A stretch of DNA of 64,000 nt, taken from Arsenophonus sp052171275 (lineage in GTDB: Bacteria > Pseudomonadota > Gammaproteobacteria > Enterobacterales > Enterobacteriaceae). How positions within the stretch are numbered: the stretch's first letter is position 1; each line of letters begins with the position of its first letter. A program made the translations under genes and the position numbers. The notes under the pieces are model-generated. The model ran no database searches and was not told where the DNA came from. It worked only from the letters and a program-made list of their open reading frames with translations. Positions 32,922-43,436 of this stretch are shown here, in pieces. The stretch is from positions 1,922,001 through 1,986,000 of the forward strand of contig CM125795.1 in the NCBI GenBank assembly GCA_052171275.1. The letters run 5' to 3'.

Positions 32922-35900
32922 TATTACTCAAATGACATATAAAATTATCACAATTAAAACAGTTATCAATAATACTTTTATAACGTAACAAGTACTGATT
33001 ATATTAAAATATAAAAATTAAAATTTTTAATATAACAGTTATTAAAAGTAATCTTTTAATAACTGAAAATAACTTTTATGTTTTTATTCAAACAAAAGAA
33101 TAATTGCTTATTAAATAATATACTTATAATATAAGTAAAATAAATATACTTTATATTTTAGTGCATATTTAAATAAACTAATAAATTATAATATAGATAT
33201 TAAATTTTAATTTATAAAATATAATAAAATATATATTATATAACACATATATTATTATAATATATGTGCAACAAACAATATCAGAGTATTAAATATCAAG
33301 CAAATAAATCAAGTATTAGTTGATATTATTAGTTTTGATATTTTAAATTAAAATATCTTCTATTTTATATTTCATTTAAAAATTAATAGGATTTTATCAT
33401 TTTTAAAATTTTTTTACTTAAAGTAATTTATTTCTTAATATGATTAATATTTTTTACTAAATTGAATTATAATTGTTATTATAATGATAATTTAGAAAAA
33501 AATATTTACATTTAGATTAAAATTTATAATATTAATTTTAAGATTATATTTTTATAATACTGGATGATTTAAATACAAATATACTTATAAATATATTAAA
33601 TTTTAATTATTTATCGTAAACAACAACTTTATTTTAAAAATACTTTTTAATAAGAAAAATATTAAAAATCAATTATTTTAACAATTTTAATAAAAATTAA
33701 AATCATTTTTGATATTTAATTAAATATCTGTTATTATAGTAATATTTCAATAATTTCTAATTTAGGAAAATTTAAGTTAGAATTATAATCAATAACTTAA
33801 ATTAAATGAATTTATTATAAATCACATACTTGATTCATTTTGCATTTATTGCCAACAATATTATGAATTAAAATAGATATTTAATAAATAGATAAAATTC
33901 TTACTAACTTCAATAATATAAGATAGAATACTAGAAATATTCTTTTGTTAAAGAATATTAAACCATATTTAATTAAAATATTATATTTCTTGATATATTT
34001 ATGTATTGATGTATTTATCAATACATAATAAATATTACTTTAATTAATTATTATAAATATTAGAGAACGTATAAATGATATTTTTTTAAAATTAATCTAT
34101 TTAATTAACTCAATAATAATAAATAATAAAACTGATTCTTTAAAAAAGAATTTATAATTTAACATAAAGACAAAATATAATTCGATAATATATATTTAAA
34201 CTATAGGATTGATTTATAACAAATTATAATACTAATTATATTAAAAATAAATTAATGATTTATTAAAACATCATTAATATTATCGATCCTATCCATTAGA
34301 AATTTTTTGAATTAATTTATATATCAATTAATAAAACATATATATAAATAATAAAATAAAGTCAGATATTTTCATTTAATTTTAAATATTGCTAAAAATA
34401 ATTCTTAAACTATTTAATAATCTATTATTTTTTATAATTAAATTTAATTTAATAATATCATAAGTTCACTTTTACTACTAATTTTTTTGTTAAAAACGAT
34501 AGAATAATATTAATAATAAAATTATTATTAATATAATTTTATTATCAAAATTTACATTAAATATTGTTAATATTTTGAGTTATAAATGTAAATTCTTTAT
34601 AAAAAACCAATTAAATCATATAACTAAATAGTTAATTTTAATATAATTTGATTAATAAATAAAAGATTAGAATATTTTTATTTAAGATAAAAATAATTTT
34701 TTATTAAAAATATCATCAATATCATTATTAATGATAAAAATCTTATTTATTAATAGTATTAATATTGATAATAAAGTCTTATAATCGTATTTTATAATGA
34801 AAATGGTCTTGAATTAATTTAAAATTATTATATAAAATCTATTTAATTAATTAAAACATTCATTTTAAATGTAGTAAAATACTACTACTATAGTAGTTTT
34901 GTTTGTTTTATAATATATTTCAAATATTATATAACTATTAAATTATAGTAAAATCAATATTGCATATAAAATAAATATAATTTATATATATTTTAATATA
35001 TTAAATATAAACTAGATTATCATTATCAATACTATATATTTTAATCATCGTATAAGACTAACAATCTCATTTTTACTATTCATAATAATTTTCTAAAAAA
35101 ATAAGTTAAAAACTTAATATCCTGTATTTTTTTACTAAATTAACAAAGACATTGTATTAATTTGATAAACAAAAACATTAATATATTCTACATTAATAGA
35201 ATAATTAATTTTGAAATTGATTAATTAAAAAGTTATGATATTTTTTAGATAAAACAACTTATTTTATTTAATTAAATAATATAAATGAAGTCAATATTTC
35301 AGAAAATTTATTTTTTATAAAATTTACTAATTATAATAATTAAATAACATTTATAATTTTTTCTTATTTATAAATAGCATTTTCATTGATAACAATAATT
35401 AATAAATAACTATTTTATATTTATTTATGTTTTTTAATAAAAAAATAAATATTATGATATTTTTGTTTTACTATCATAAAATAAGATTTTCAAATATATT
35501 ATTTTAATAAAAATTAAATAATAAAATCATAATAATATATTATAGTTAGTTAATAATTTTTAGTTATTTACTATCATTATTTTTTAATAACATCGATTTT
35601 TAATGAAGTCTATTTAATTTAAAATAATAAAAATATAGCTAACTATGCAAAATAAATTTTAAAAAGGAAATAAATCCGTAGTATAGTATATATGTTCATA
35701 TTTTAGTATTTTATAAGTACTTGATATATCTATATTTTTTAATTATTATAATCAAAAAATTTTATATAAAAAATATAATTTAACTTAAATTTTATTTAAG
35801 AATAAATAAATAATTTTTTATAAAATTATTTTTTAACCAATTTTCAATAAAAATTTTAATATAATAAGAACTTATTTTATTCTTTTTAATCTATATAATA

Positions 35901-37400
35901 TTAAAATATAAGATCAAAATATTTAATAATAAAATATTATCTATTTTGTATTATTGAATAACATATAGTTTATCTTTATATTATATTTACTTAAATTAAA
36001 AATTTAATGATATAAATGTTTTATCTAAAATTAAGGGTACTAATATTTTTTAAAATTAAATTTAAATTTAATTCTCATAGAAATTATTTATTACTAATAT
36101 AGCTATAAATATATTAAATTTATTTAATATAATTTAAGTTTAATATTTTAATAAAATAAGATATATTCTATACATTTTATTAATATAAAATAATTATATT
36201 AAACTTACTTTATAAAATAAATAAATTATTATTCAATTTCCAGCTAATTTATATAAATTAGCATTTAAGATATTTTTATTTTCTAAAAAATAAAAGTTTC
36301 ATATTTATTTATATTTTCTAATCTTATATTTATAATAAAATTATTATTTTTTTCTATTGAATCAAAATAGCTAATTTGAAATTAATACTTTTGTACTTAA
36401 ATATAAAATAATTTTATAAAGTTATAATAAATAATAATAATTTAAAATAATAACTAAAATAAAATAAACAATTATCAATGCATATTGATGTTTTTAAAAT
36501 ATTTTTAAAAAAAATTATTTATTATTTAATTTGAATAAAATTAAATTTAAAATTTAATATTATAAAAAATAATTTAAAAAAAATTTTATTTTCAAAATAT
36601 ATTTAAAATAATAAAGATAAATTATTGTTTATAAAAAAAATTTAATTTTAAGAATCATTTCATTTTTTATATTTAAGTTAAAAAAAATTAAAAAATTAAT
36701 ATCAGATAATGGAATACTTTTTAATAGCTTGAAAATAATTATATAATAATTAATGAAATTAATTTTATTTATTTTTAAATTTAAAGATATTCAGTTTTTT
36801 GATAAGTATAAAAAATTAGAATAAATGATTTTTATTTTTAATAAAAGTCATCTTTATTATACTTTTAATTTCTAAAAAAATAATCATAGAATTTTTAGAA
36901 AATAAAAATAGTAATTAACTCTAATTATTATAGGCAATAAAATTAAATATATTAAAAAGTTAATTAAAATTATTAATGATGTATAATTTAATTATTGAAA
37001 GTTAATATTAGTAAAATAGACAATTCGAAAGAAAGCCTTTTTACTTCACTTTTAAAATAAAAAATAATAATTTTATGAAAATTAACTTATTTTGATGATA
37101 AAATTAACAATTAAACTACTAAAAATACAAATTAAAATTATTAAGAACTAATAATAAAATTATTGATAATACAATGTTTAAAAAACAAAATATAAAATAA
37201 GTTAATTACGAAATAAAAATAGAAATTTTAAAAAATCAGTATTGATTAAAGATAACTATTAATTTTTTTAAAAAAATTTATTACATAGTATAAATCATTA
37301 TTAGTTTAAGTAATAATGACTTATTTTTTAAATTATTATTTATCTTATACTAATAACGTAAAAAACAAACTTATGATTTTGGTAAATTAAAGAAAATAGT
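32922..37400. other. 4.5-kb AT desert between hldE and cca
   Basis: E. coli has glnE, ygiF and htrG here. I looked for GlnE nucleotidyltransferase motifs on the minus strand and saw none. A hairpin of 13-bp perfect arms (33036-33048 / 33053-33065, CAGTTATTAAAAG, loop TAAT) lies upstream of hldE. Nothing else can be supported. Confidence 0.6.
33036..33065. repeat. Perfect hairpin, 13-bp arms
   Basis: CAGTTATTAAAAG, loop TAAT, and its complement. It could be the old terminator of a gene upstream of hldE, but no T tract follows on the minus strand. Confidence 0.85.
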
Positions 37401-38639
37401 ATGCAAATTTATCTTGTTGGTGGCGCGGTAAGAGATCAATTATTAGGATTACCAGTATCTGATCGAGATTGGGTAGTTGTTGGTTCTACACCAGATGATT
37501 TAATTAAATTAGGTTTTCAGCAAGTAGGTAAGGATTTTCCTGTTTTTTTACATCCAAAAACACGCGAAGAATATGCGCTTGCACGCAAGGAACGCAAAAC
37601 AAATGTAGGTTATACAGGTTTTTCTTGCTATACAGCACCTAACGTCACTATAGAAGAAGATCTTTTACGTCGAGATCTAACTATAAATGCTATTGCACAA
37701 ACTGAAGATGGAAAACTTATTGATCCGTATCATGGTGAACAAGATATAAAAAATCGCTTATTACGACATGTCTCCAATTCTTTTACAGAAGATCCATTAC
37801 GAATACTTAGAGTAGCGCGTTTTGCTGCTAGATTATCTAAACAAAATTTTTTTATTAGCAGTAAAACACAATCATTAATGAAAAAAATGGTTTTTAATTA
37901 TGAGTTAAATACAATCACACCAGAAAGGATATGGATAGAAACGAAAAAAGCACTACAATCATCATCACCTGAAACTTATTTTAATATCTTATATAATTGT
38001 GGCGCATTAACTATTATTTTTCCTGAAATCAACAAATTATTTAGCATGTTTACAACTGAGGAAACGCATCTAAAAATTAATAAAGAAATAGATATGTTTT
38101 TAACCTTAAAAATGGCAGCGTTATTAACTGACGATATCGAAACTCGTTTTGCTGCTCTTTGTTATGATTTTATTCAAATATTATCAAAGTCGAAAAACTA
38201 TTATCGTTATTATGATCACTCTATTAAGAGTTCTATTTTTATAGAGGCTATATGCAACAGGATACGCATTCCTAATAAAATAAAAGAGTTAGCTAAATTA
38301 GCTGCTGAATTTCATCTTAAAATACATCTAATTAACTTGTTAGAGCCTGAAAATATTATTGATTTATTCAATAAATTGGATAGTTGGCGAAAACCATCGC
38401 GAATTAATCAACTTTCTATTATTTATAAAGCTGTTTCCAGTGTTCAAATTGAACAGGAAAATATTACTCATCTACAAAGTGAATTTTTCATTGAAGCGTT
38501 AAAAATAGCACAACAAGTATCATACAAAAATATGATAAAAAAAAATATTAAAGGCCATGAGATAAGGGATGAACTCACAAAAGAACGTATTAAGGCATTA
38601 ACTATCTGGAGACGAGAGCAAACTATTTTACCAATTTAG
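37401..38639 (+). CDS. cca: Cca, tRNA nucleotidyltransferase with a degenerate HD domain
   Basis: Cca adds or repairs the 3' CCA of tRNAs without a template. 412 residues, equal to E. coli. The nucleotidyltransferase core is intact: YLVGGAVRDQLLG, the metal pair in VSDRDWVVVG, REEYALARKERK, RRDLTINAIA, DPLRILRVARFAARL. The C-terminal HD phosphohydrolase domain is not: E. coli GIHTLM reads EIDMFL, LCHDLGKG reads LCYDFIQI, and RHHGHG reads RYYDHS, so its metal-binding His residues are largely replaced, although the fold around it (RIRIPNKIKELAKLAAEFH) is kept. The phosphatase/2',3'-cyclic phosphodiesterase activities are therefore probably lost. The tRNA at 45.4 kb has no encoded CCA, so CCA addition is needed. 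uppP, expected between cca and folB, is absent. Confidence 0.96.
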   Translation: MQIYLVGGAVRDQLLGLPVSDRDWVVVGSTPDDLIKLGFQQVGKDFPVFLHPKTREEYALARKERKTNVGYTGFSCYTAPNVTIEEDLLRRDLTINAIAQTEDGKLIDPYHGEQDIKNRLLRHVSNSFTEDPLRILRVARFAARLSKQNFFISSKTQSLMKKMVFNYELNTITPERIWIETKKALQSSSPETYFNILYNCGALTIIFPEINKLFSMFTTEETHLKINKEIDMFLTLKMAALLTDDIETRFAALCYDFIQILSKSKNYYRYYDHSIKSSIFIEAICNRIRIPNKIKELAKLAAEFHLKIHLINLLEPENIIDLFNKLDSWRKPSRINQLSIIYKAVSSVQIEQENITHLQSEFFIEALKIAQQVSYKNMIKKNIKGHEIRDELTKERIKALTIWRREQTILPI

Positions 38640-38640
38640 A

Positions 38641-39003
38641 TTAATCTAGAGTTGATTTTATGCGCTCTATAATAATACTTATCTCTTTAGCCTGCTTCAC
38701 AGCATTTGGTTTATATATTTTAATTCTCAGCCAAGAAACATCAAACTGATTTAAAATCATATCAGAAGTTTCCTCTGCAACACGTTCTATTAATTTAAAT
38801 TTTTGTTTTTCTATATGTTTAATTACTTTTTGACTAACTATGGAATAATCTAAACAATGTTCCATTTGATCACTTTTATATGCAATATAATTATTTAATC
38901 CAATTTCAATATCTAATAATAATTCCTGTTTGATAGTTCGTTCCCATTCATAAGCACCAATCGTAGTAAATACTGATAATTGTTTAATAAACAGAATGTC
39001 CAT
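38641..39003 (-). CDS. folB: FolB, dihydroneopterin aldolase
   Basis: FolB cleaves dihydroneopterin to 6-hydroxymethyl-dihydropterin and glycolaldehyde on the folate pathway. 120 residues (E. coli 122). Start MDILFIKQLSVFTTIGAYEW holds the tunnel-fold N-terminus; EQKL-type strand KQELLLDIEIGLNN, CLDYSIVSQKV, LIERVAEE (catalytic Glu region) and RIKIYKPNAVKQA (catalytic Lys) are all visible. It ends 1 nt from the end of cca, convergent; the E. coli uppP gene between them has been deleted cleanly. Confidence 0.96.
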   Translation of the reverse strand: MDILFIKQLSVFTTIGAYEWERTIKQELLLDIEIGLNNYIAYKSDQMEHCLDYSIVSQKVIKHIEKQKFKLIERVAEETSDMILNQFDVSWLRIKIYKPNAVKQAKEISIIIERIKSTLD

Positions 39004-39916
39004 TCTCCTTCCTATAATTTTAAAATTTAAATTAATAAATATTATATATATTTTTTATTATAAATAATTATAAAATAATTATATAATTAATCAAAATTAA
39101 AATAATAGTAAAATTATTAAAAACTAATATAATAAAATGTCATAAAATAACAAAATATTTAAAAAATATTAAACTACAAAATTTAGATAATTAAATTAAG
39201 ATATGTATCCTATTAATTTTTATTAATTTATCAATATCATCATAATATTAAAGTATAATATTAAATAATTCTAATTATAAAATAAAAAATTTAAATATAT
39301 TAAACTAAGATATCTTTATTATTCGAAGTCATGATTATAATCATGACTAAATTTATCATAATTATCTTTTCAGACTATTTATATAACTTATTTTCCAACA
39401 AATTTTTTTGCTTTATAATCTATCTTAATAATTTAGTTAATTATTAATACTATATGAAATCATAAAAATTATTTGAATAGAAATATCTTATATATCAGTA
39501 AAAAAATAACAATTTTAAATCATATTAATTAATAAAATTAATTAATATAAATAATTTTATTATCTTTATTTCGTTATTCAGATATGGCATTTTTTTATTT
39601 TTATAAATACAATAGATAATTTATTTAACTAATGTTTATTTTACATTATCTTAATGATGTAAAAAATATTCTCCTATTCCTATATTATCTAAATCTTTAT
39701 TGATACTATTTCATTAATTAATTATTTTGCTATTATCATTATGATGAAATTCATCCTATATACTTTTAATTATAAAATAGGATTTAATATTGCATAAAAT
39801 AAAAAAAATAATTGAAAAATTTTTAAAATAATAAAAATTATTTTTCATTCTATTATTTTATTTTATATGAATTTATGTAATAAAAGTAAGTATTAATATG
39901 TTAATGGGAACAAATC
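39004..39916 (+). pseudogene. plsY: Possible plsY relic (glycerol-3-phosphate acyltransferase)
   Basis: plsY lies divergent from folB here in E. coli. On the plus strand MAFFYFYKYNR (about 39583; family WPVFFGFKGGKG) and YYHYDEIHPIY (about 39733; family LRHHDNIQRLW) resemble the middle and end of PlsY, but the distance between them is about 30 codons short and the first match is weak. No start or frame survives. Otherwise the stretch is AT-rich and empty. If right, acyl-phosphate-dependent GPAT activity is lost. Boundaries are simply those of the gene-free interval. Confidence 0.3.
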
Positions 39917-40912
39917 TTACAGAGGCCAACGCGATTTAACAATAATATCCAAACTATTATTAAAACCATTTTGTAAGTGAATCATACCAGCTAATGCTAT
40001 CATAGCTCCATTATCAGTGCAAAATTCTGGTCTTGCATAAAATACTTCTCCACCTTTTTTTACTATTGATTCTACCATTTTAATTCGTAAGGTACGATTT
40101 GCACTTACACCACCAGCCATAACTAGACGCTTAAAACCAGTTTGTTCTAAAGCACGTTTACATTTAATTATTAATGTATCTACAACTGCATCTTCAAATG
40201 CTAGAGCAATATCAGCAATAGTTTGTTTATCCATTATATTATTGCGAATCGTATTAATAGTAAAAGTTTTTAAACCAGAAAAACTAAAATCTAGTCCAGG
40301 ACGATCTGTCATAGGGCGAGGGAATATGAAACGACCAATTTTACCTTGTTGAGCTATTAATGAAATTGCTGGCCCACCTGGATAATCTAGGCCTAATAAT
40401 TTTGCTACCTTATCAAAAGACTCGCCAGCAGCGTCATCAATTGATTCGCCAAGCAATTGATATTGGCCAATATCAATTGCATTAATTAACTGAGTATGTC
40501 CACCAGAAACCAATAACGCTATAAAAGGAAATTTAGGATTGTTTTCTTCCAACATTGGTGCTAGTAAATGTCCCTCCATATGGTTAATAGGGATAGAAGG
40601 AATATGCCAAGAAAATGCTAATGAACAACTTATTGTTGCCCCTACTAATAAAGCACCAATTAAACCTGGACCAGCGGTATAAGCAATAGCGTGAATATCA
40701 CGACCTGTTGAACCTGATTCTTTAAGTGCTGCTTTGATTAAAGGGATTACTTTACAAATATGGTCTCGAGAAGCTAATTCTGGCACTACCCCACCATAAT
40801 CGGCATGTAAAGTTATCTGACTATATAATTGATTCGCCAATAAACCAAATTTATCATCATAAATTGCGACACCTGTTTCATCACAAGATGTTTCTATACC
40901 TAAAACACGCAT
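39917..40912 (-). CDS. tsaD: TsaD (Gcp), tRNA t6A37 threonylcarbamoyltransferase subunit
   Basis: TsaD, with TsaB and TsaE, transfers threonylcarbamoyl from TC-AMP to A37 of ANN-decoding tRNAs. 331 residues (E. coli 337). ASKHA fold: GIETSCDETGVAIYDD, YGGVVPELASRDH, AYTAGPGLIGALLVG, the metal-binding HMEGH, LLVSGGHTQL, SIDDAAGESFDKVAKLLGL, PGGPA, DFSFSGLKT, MAGGVSANRTLR, CTDNGAM (metal-binding Asp). Divergent from rpsU, the standard arrangement. The tRNA-Ile2 in this window is one of its substrates. Confidence 0.97.
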   Translation of the reverse strand: MRVLGIETSCDETGVAIYDDKFGLLANQLYSQITLHADYGGVVPELASRDHICKVIPLIKAALKESGSTGRDIHAIAYTAGPGLIGALLVGATISCSLAFSWHIPSIPINHMEGHLLAPMLEENNPKFPFIALLVSGGHTQLINAIDIGQYQLLGESIDDAAGESFDKVAKLLGLDYPGGPAISLIAQQGKIGRFIFPRPMTDRPGLDFSFSGLKTFTINTIRNNIMDKQTIADIALAFEDAVVDTLIIKCKRALEQTGFKRLVMAGGVSANRTLRIKMVESIVKKGGEVFYARPEFCTDNGAMIALAGMIHLQNGFNNSLDIIVKSRWPL

Positions 40913-41242
40913 ATATTACTCATTAATTTTAATAAAAATACAAATTATATATTTTATATAAAAAATTGTATAACTTTTTAGAAAATAACTCAATATTTAA
41001 ATCTAATTACTTAATTTATATTAATTAAATAATTAATTAGATGATCAATTTTGTTGATAAATAAACCAGATATATAATTATTTTATTAAAAATTTAAATA
41101 ATTTATTATATGATTTATATGTTTCATTTTACACAGTACTTTACAAACCTATATTCATTGAAGTAAAATTTCATACCATTTTAAAGATACAGTTGGCTAT
41201 ATCATATTGCTAGCAAAAGTTAATTTTTGAGGTAAGAGGCAC
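40913..41242 (+). promoter_or_regulatory. Divergent tsaD/rpsU promoter region with a candidate sigma-70 promoter
   Basis: 330 nt between two divergent genes. TTGTTG (41051-41056), 16 nt, then TATAAT (41073-41078) forms a good sigma-70-type promoter reading toward rpsU, about 165 nt ahead of it. In DNA this AT-rich a TATAAT alone means little; the -35 and spacing are what favour it. The strong ribosome-binding site GAGGTAAGAGG (41229-41239) precedes the rpsU ATG. Confidence 0.35.
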
Positions 41243-41458
41243 ATGCCTGTAATTAAAATACGTGAAAACGAGCCATTTGATGTAGCTCTACGCCGTTTTA
41301 AGCGTTCTTGCGAAAAAGCAGGAGTATTGGCTGAAGTACGGCGCCGTGAGTTCTATGAGAAACCAACAACTCTTCGTAAACGTGAAAAGGCTTCAGCAAT
41401 AAAGCGTCATGCTAAAAAAATAGCTCGCGAGAACGCACGACGAGCTCGTTTATACTAA
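41243..41458 (+). CDS. rpsU: Ribosomal protein bS21
   Basis: 71 residues, the exact family length. Basic throughout, start MPVIKIRENEPFDVALRRFK, end AKKIARENARRARLY. bS21 sits on the 30S platform near the anti-Shine-Dalgarno. It has the strongest ribosome-binding site in the window (AAGAGG). First gene of the rpsU-dnaG-rpoD operon that joins initiation of translation, replication and transcription; dnaG follows after 31 nt. Confidence 0.98.
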   Translation: MPVIKIRENEPFDVALRRFKRSCEKAGVLAEVRRREFYEKPTTLRKREKASAIKRHAKKIARENARRARLY

Positions 41459-41489
41459 AGCCTATTATCTTTTTATCAATGATCATTTT

Positions 41490-43251
41490 ATGACTGGGCG
41501 AATTTCTCGTATATTTATTAATAATTTATTAGCCAAAACTGATATAGTTGATCTTATTGGCGCAAAAGTACCATTAAAAAAGAAAGGCGAAAACTACAAC
41601 ACATGTTGTCCATTTCATAATGAAAAAACACCTTCATTTGTTGTTAATAATCATAAACAATTTTATCATTGTTTTGGTTGCGGCATCCACGGTAATGCAA
41701 TTGATTTTATAATGAATTATGAAAAACTTGATTTTGTTGAAACTATTGAAGAACTCGCTAGCATACATGGATTGGAAGTTACTTATGAAACAAATAATAA
41801 TTCAAATAAAATCGAATTTTGTCAGAAAAAAAATCTTTATAAATTAATGGATAATATTAACCGATTTTATCAAGATTCATTAAATAAATTAGATTCATAT
41901 AATGCAAAACAATATTTAATATATCGTGGTCTAACTGATGAAGTTATTCATCATTTTTCAATTGGTTTTGCACCAATAAGATCAAACGATCTGTTTGAGT
42001 ATTTGACTAAATATGTTTATAATCATAAAGAATTAAATTCTATAGGTATTTTATTTTCTGATAATAACGGGCGCATACATGCTCGCTTTCGTAAGCGAAT
42101 AATGTTTCCAATCAGAGATAGAAAAGGACGTGTAATAGCGTTTGGTGGTCGTATTTTAGATAATACTTTACCAAAATATCTCAATTCACCAGAAACTGAT
42201 ATCTTTCATAAAGGAAAGCAATTATATGGCCTATATGAAGCAATAAAAAATAACCCAGAACCTTCTAAACTATTAGTTGTCGAAGGTTACATGGATGTTA
42301 TAGCTATGGTACAATTTGGTATTAAATATACAGTAGCATCATTGGGTACATCAACAACTACTGAACATATTCAATTACTTTTTCGAATAACAGATACAGT
42401 TATTTTTTGTTATGATGGAGATAAAGCAGGACGAAAAGCAGCATGGCGCACGCTTAAATCTACGCTTCCATATTTAAGTGATGGACGAAGGATATTATTT
42501 ATGTTTCTACCTAATGGTGAAGATCCCTGATTCACTAATACGTAAAGAAGGTAAAACAAATTTTGAACAACGAATATATAGATCATATTCATTATCTGAA
42601 TTTTTATATGAAACATTAATTGCGCAAGTTGATTTAAATAGTTATGAAGGAAAAGCTAAATTAAATGGGCTAACTATTCCTTTGCTTAAAAAAATACCAA
42701 GTAATGTTTTACAAATATGCCTAGCAAAAGAATTAGGTAATTTTATTGGTATACCTGATATTTCCTGCATTCTTAGAATGATTAAAAGATGGTCTATTAA
42801 AAAAGTAGATTTTAATATACAAAAAATTAAACCAACAACGATGAGAATATTAATAGGATTATTAATACAAAATCCAAATTTTGTAAGTTTAATTCCACCT
42901 CTTAATGAAATTAAACACTCTCAATTACCAGGGTTATCGTTATTTTTAGAATTAATTGAACTTTGTCAATCTAATCCTACCATAAATACTTGTCAATTAT
43001 TGGAATATAATCGTAACAATAAATTTATTAAACAACTTGAAAAACTAGCAACTTGGAACGATATAGAAATAAAAGATATAGCCAAAAAATTATTCCAAGA
43101 TGCTTTGAAGCATTTATTTACTATCGTTCTTAATGAAAAGTTTGAATTTCTAATAGCAAAGGAACGAACTGAAGGTTTAACTAATGAAGAACGAAAAGAA
43201 GTTCATTTGATTACTATTAAAAGCATAGAAAAGAATCTTAAAAAGAAATAA
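41490..43251 (+). CDS. dnaG: DnaG primase, interrupted by a +1 frame lesion at CCC-TGA
   Basis: DnaG makes RNA primers for replication. The first frame (41490-42530) holds the CHC2 zinc domain (CCPFHNEKTPSF, YHCFGCGIHGNAIDF), the RNA polymerase domain with RFRKRIMFPIRDRKGRV, the Toprim motifs LVVEGYMDVIAM and YDGDKAGRKAAW, and runs to FLPNGEDP before TGA at 42528. Reading on in the +1 frame gives DSLIRKEGKTNF, exactly the family's continuation (GEDPDTLVRKEG), followed by an uninterrupted C-terminal helicase-binding domain ending at 43251. Removing one C from CCC (42525-42527) restores a 586-residue protein (E. coli 581). An essential gene with otherwise perfect conservation suggests a sequencing error or a recoded site rather than a dead gene. 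Confidence 0.9.
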
Positions 43252-43316
43252 AAAGATCAGGCTTATAAATCTACCGCATAAAACATGGCAAAAAATAAAG
43301 CACATGCAAGTTATCA

Positions 43317-43340
43317 TGATATGATAGCATCATCATATCA
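43317..43340 (+). other. Hairpin in the dnaG-rpoD spacer
   Basis: TGATATGAT (43317-43325), loop AGCATC, ATCATATCA (43332-43340), a perfect 9-bp stem in the 185-nt dnaG-rpoD spacer. In E. coli this spacer holds an RNA-processing site; a similar role here is possible but unproven. No T tract follows, so it is not a terminator. Confidence 0.5.
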
Positions 43341-43436
43341 CATAAAATAATTAAAATTCACTTTAATTTTATGGTCGGGCAACTTGTTTTTTCTAACAAA
43401 AAACTAACTTAAATTAAGAAGTGTGGATACCATCTT

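Noticed and set aside
42410..42616. Minus-strand open frame across the dnaG lesion
   Set aside because: Lies antisense to conserved primase sequence in both dnaG frames; no independent support.
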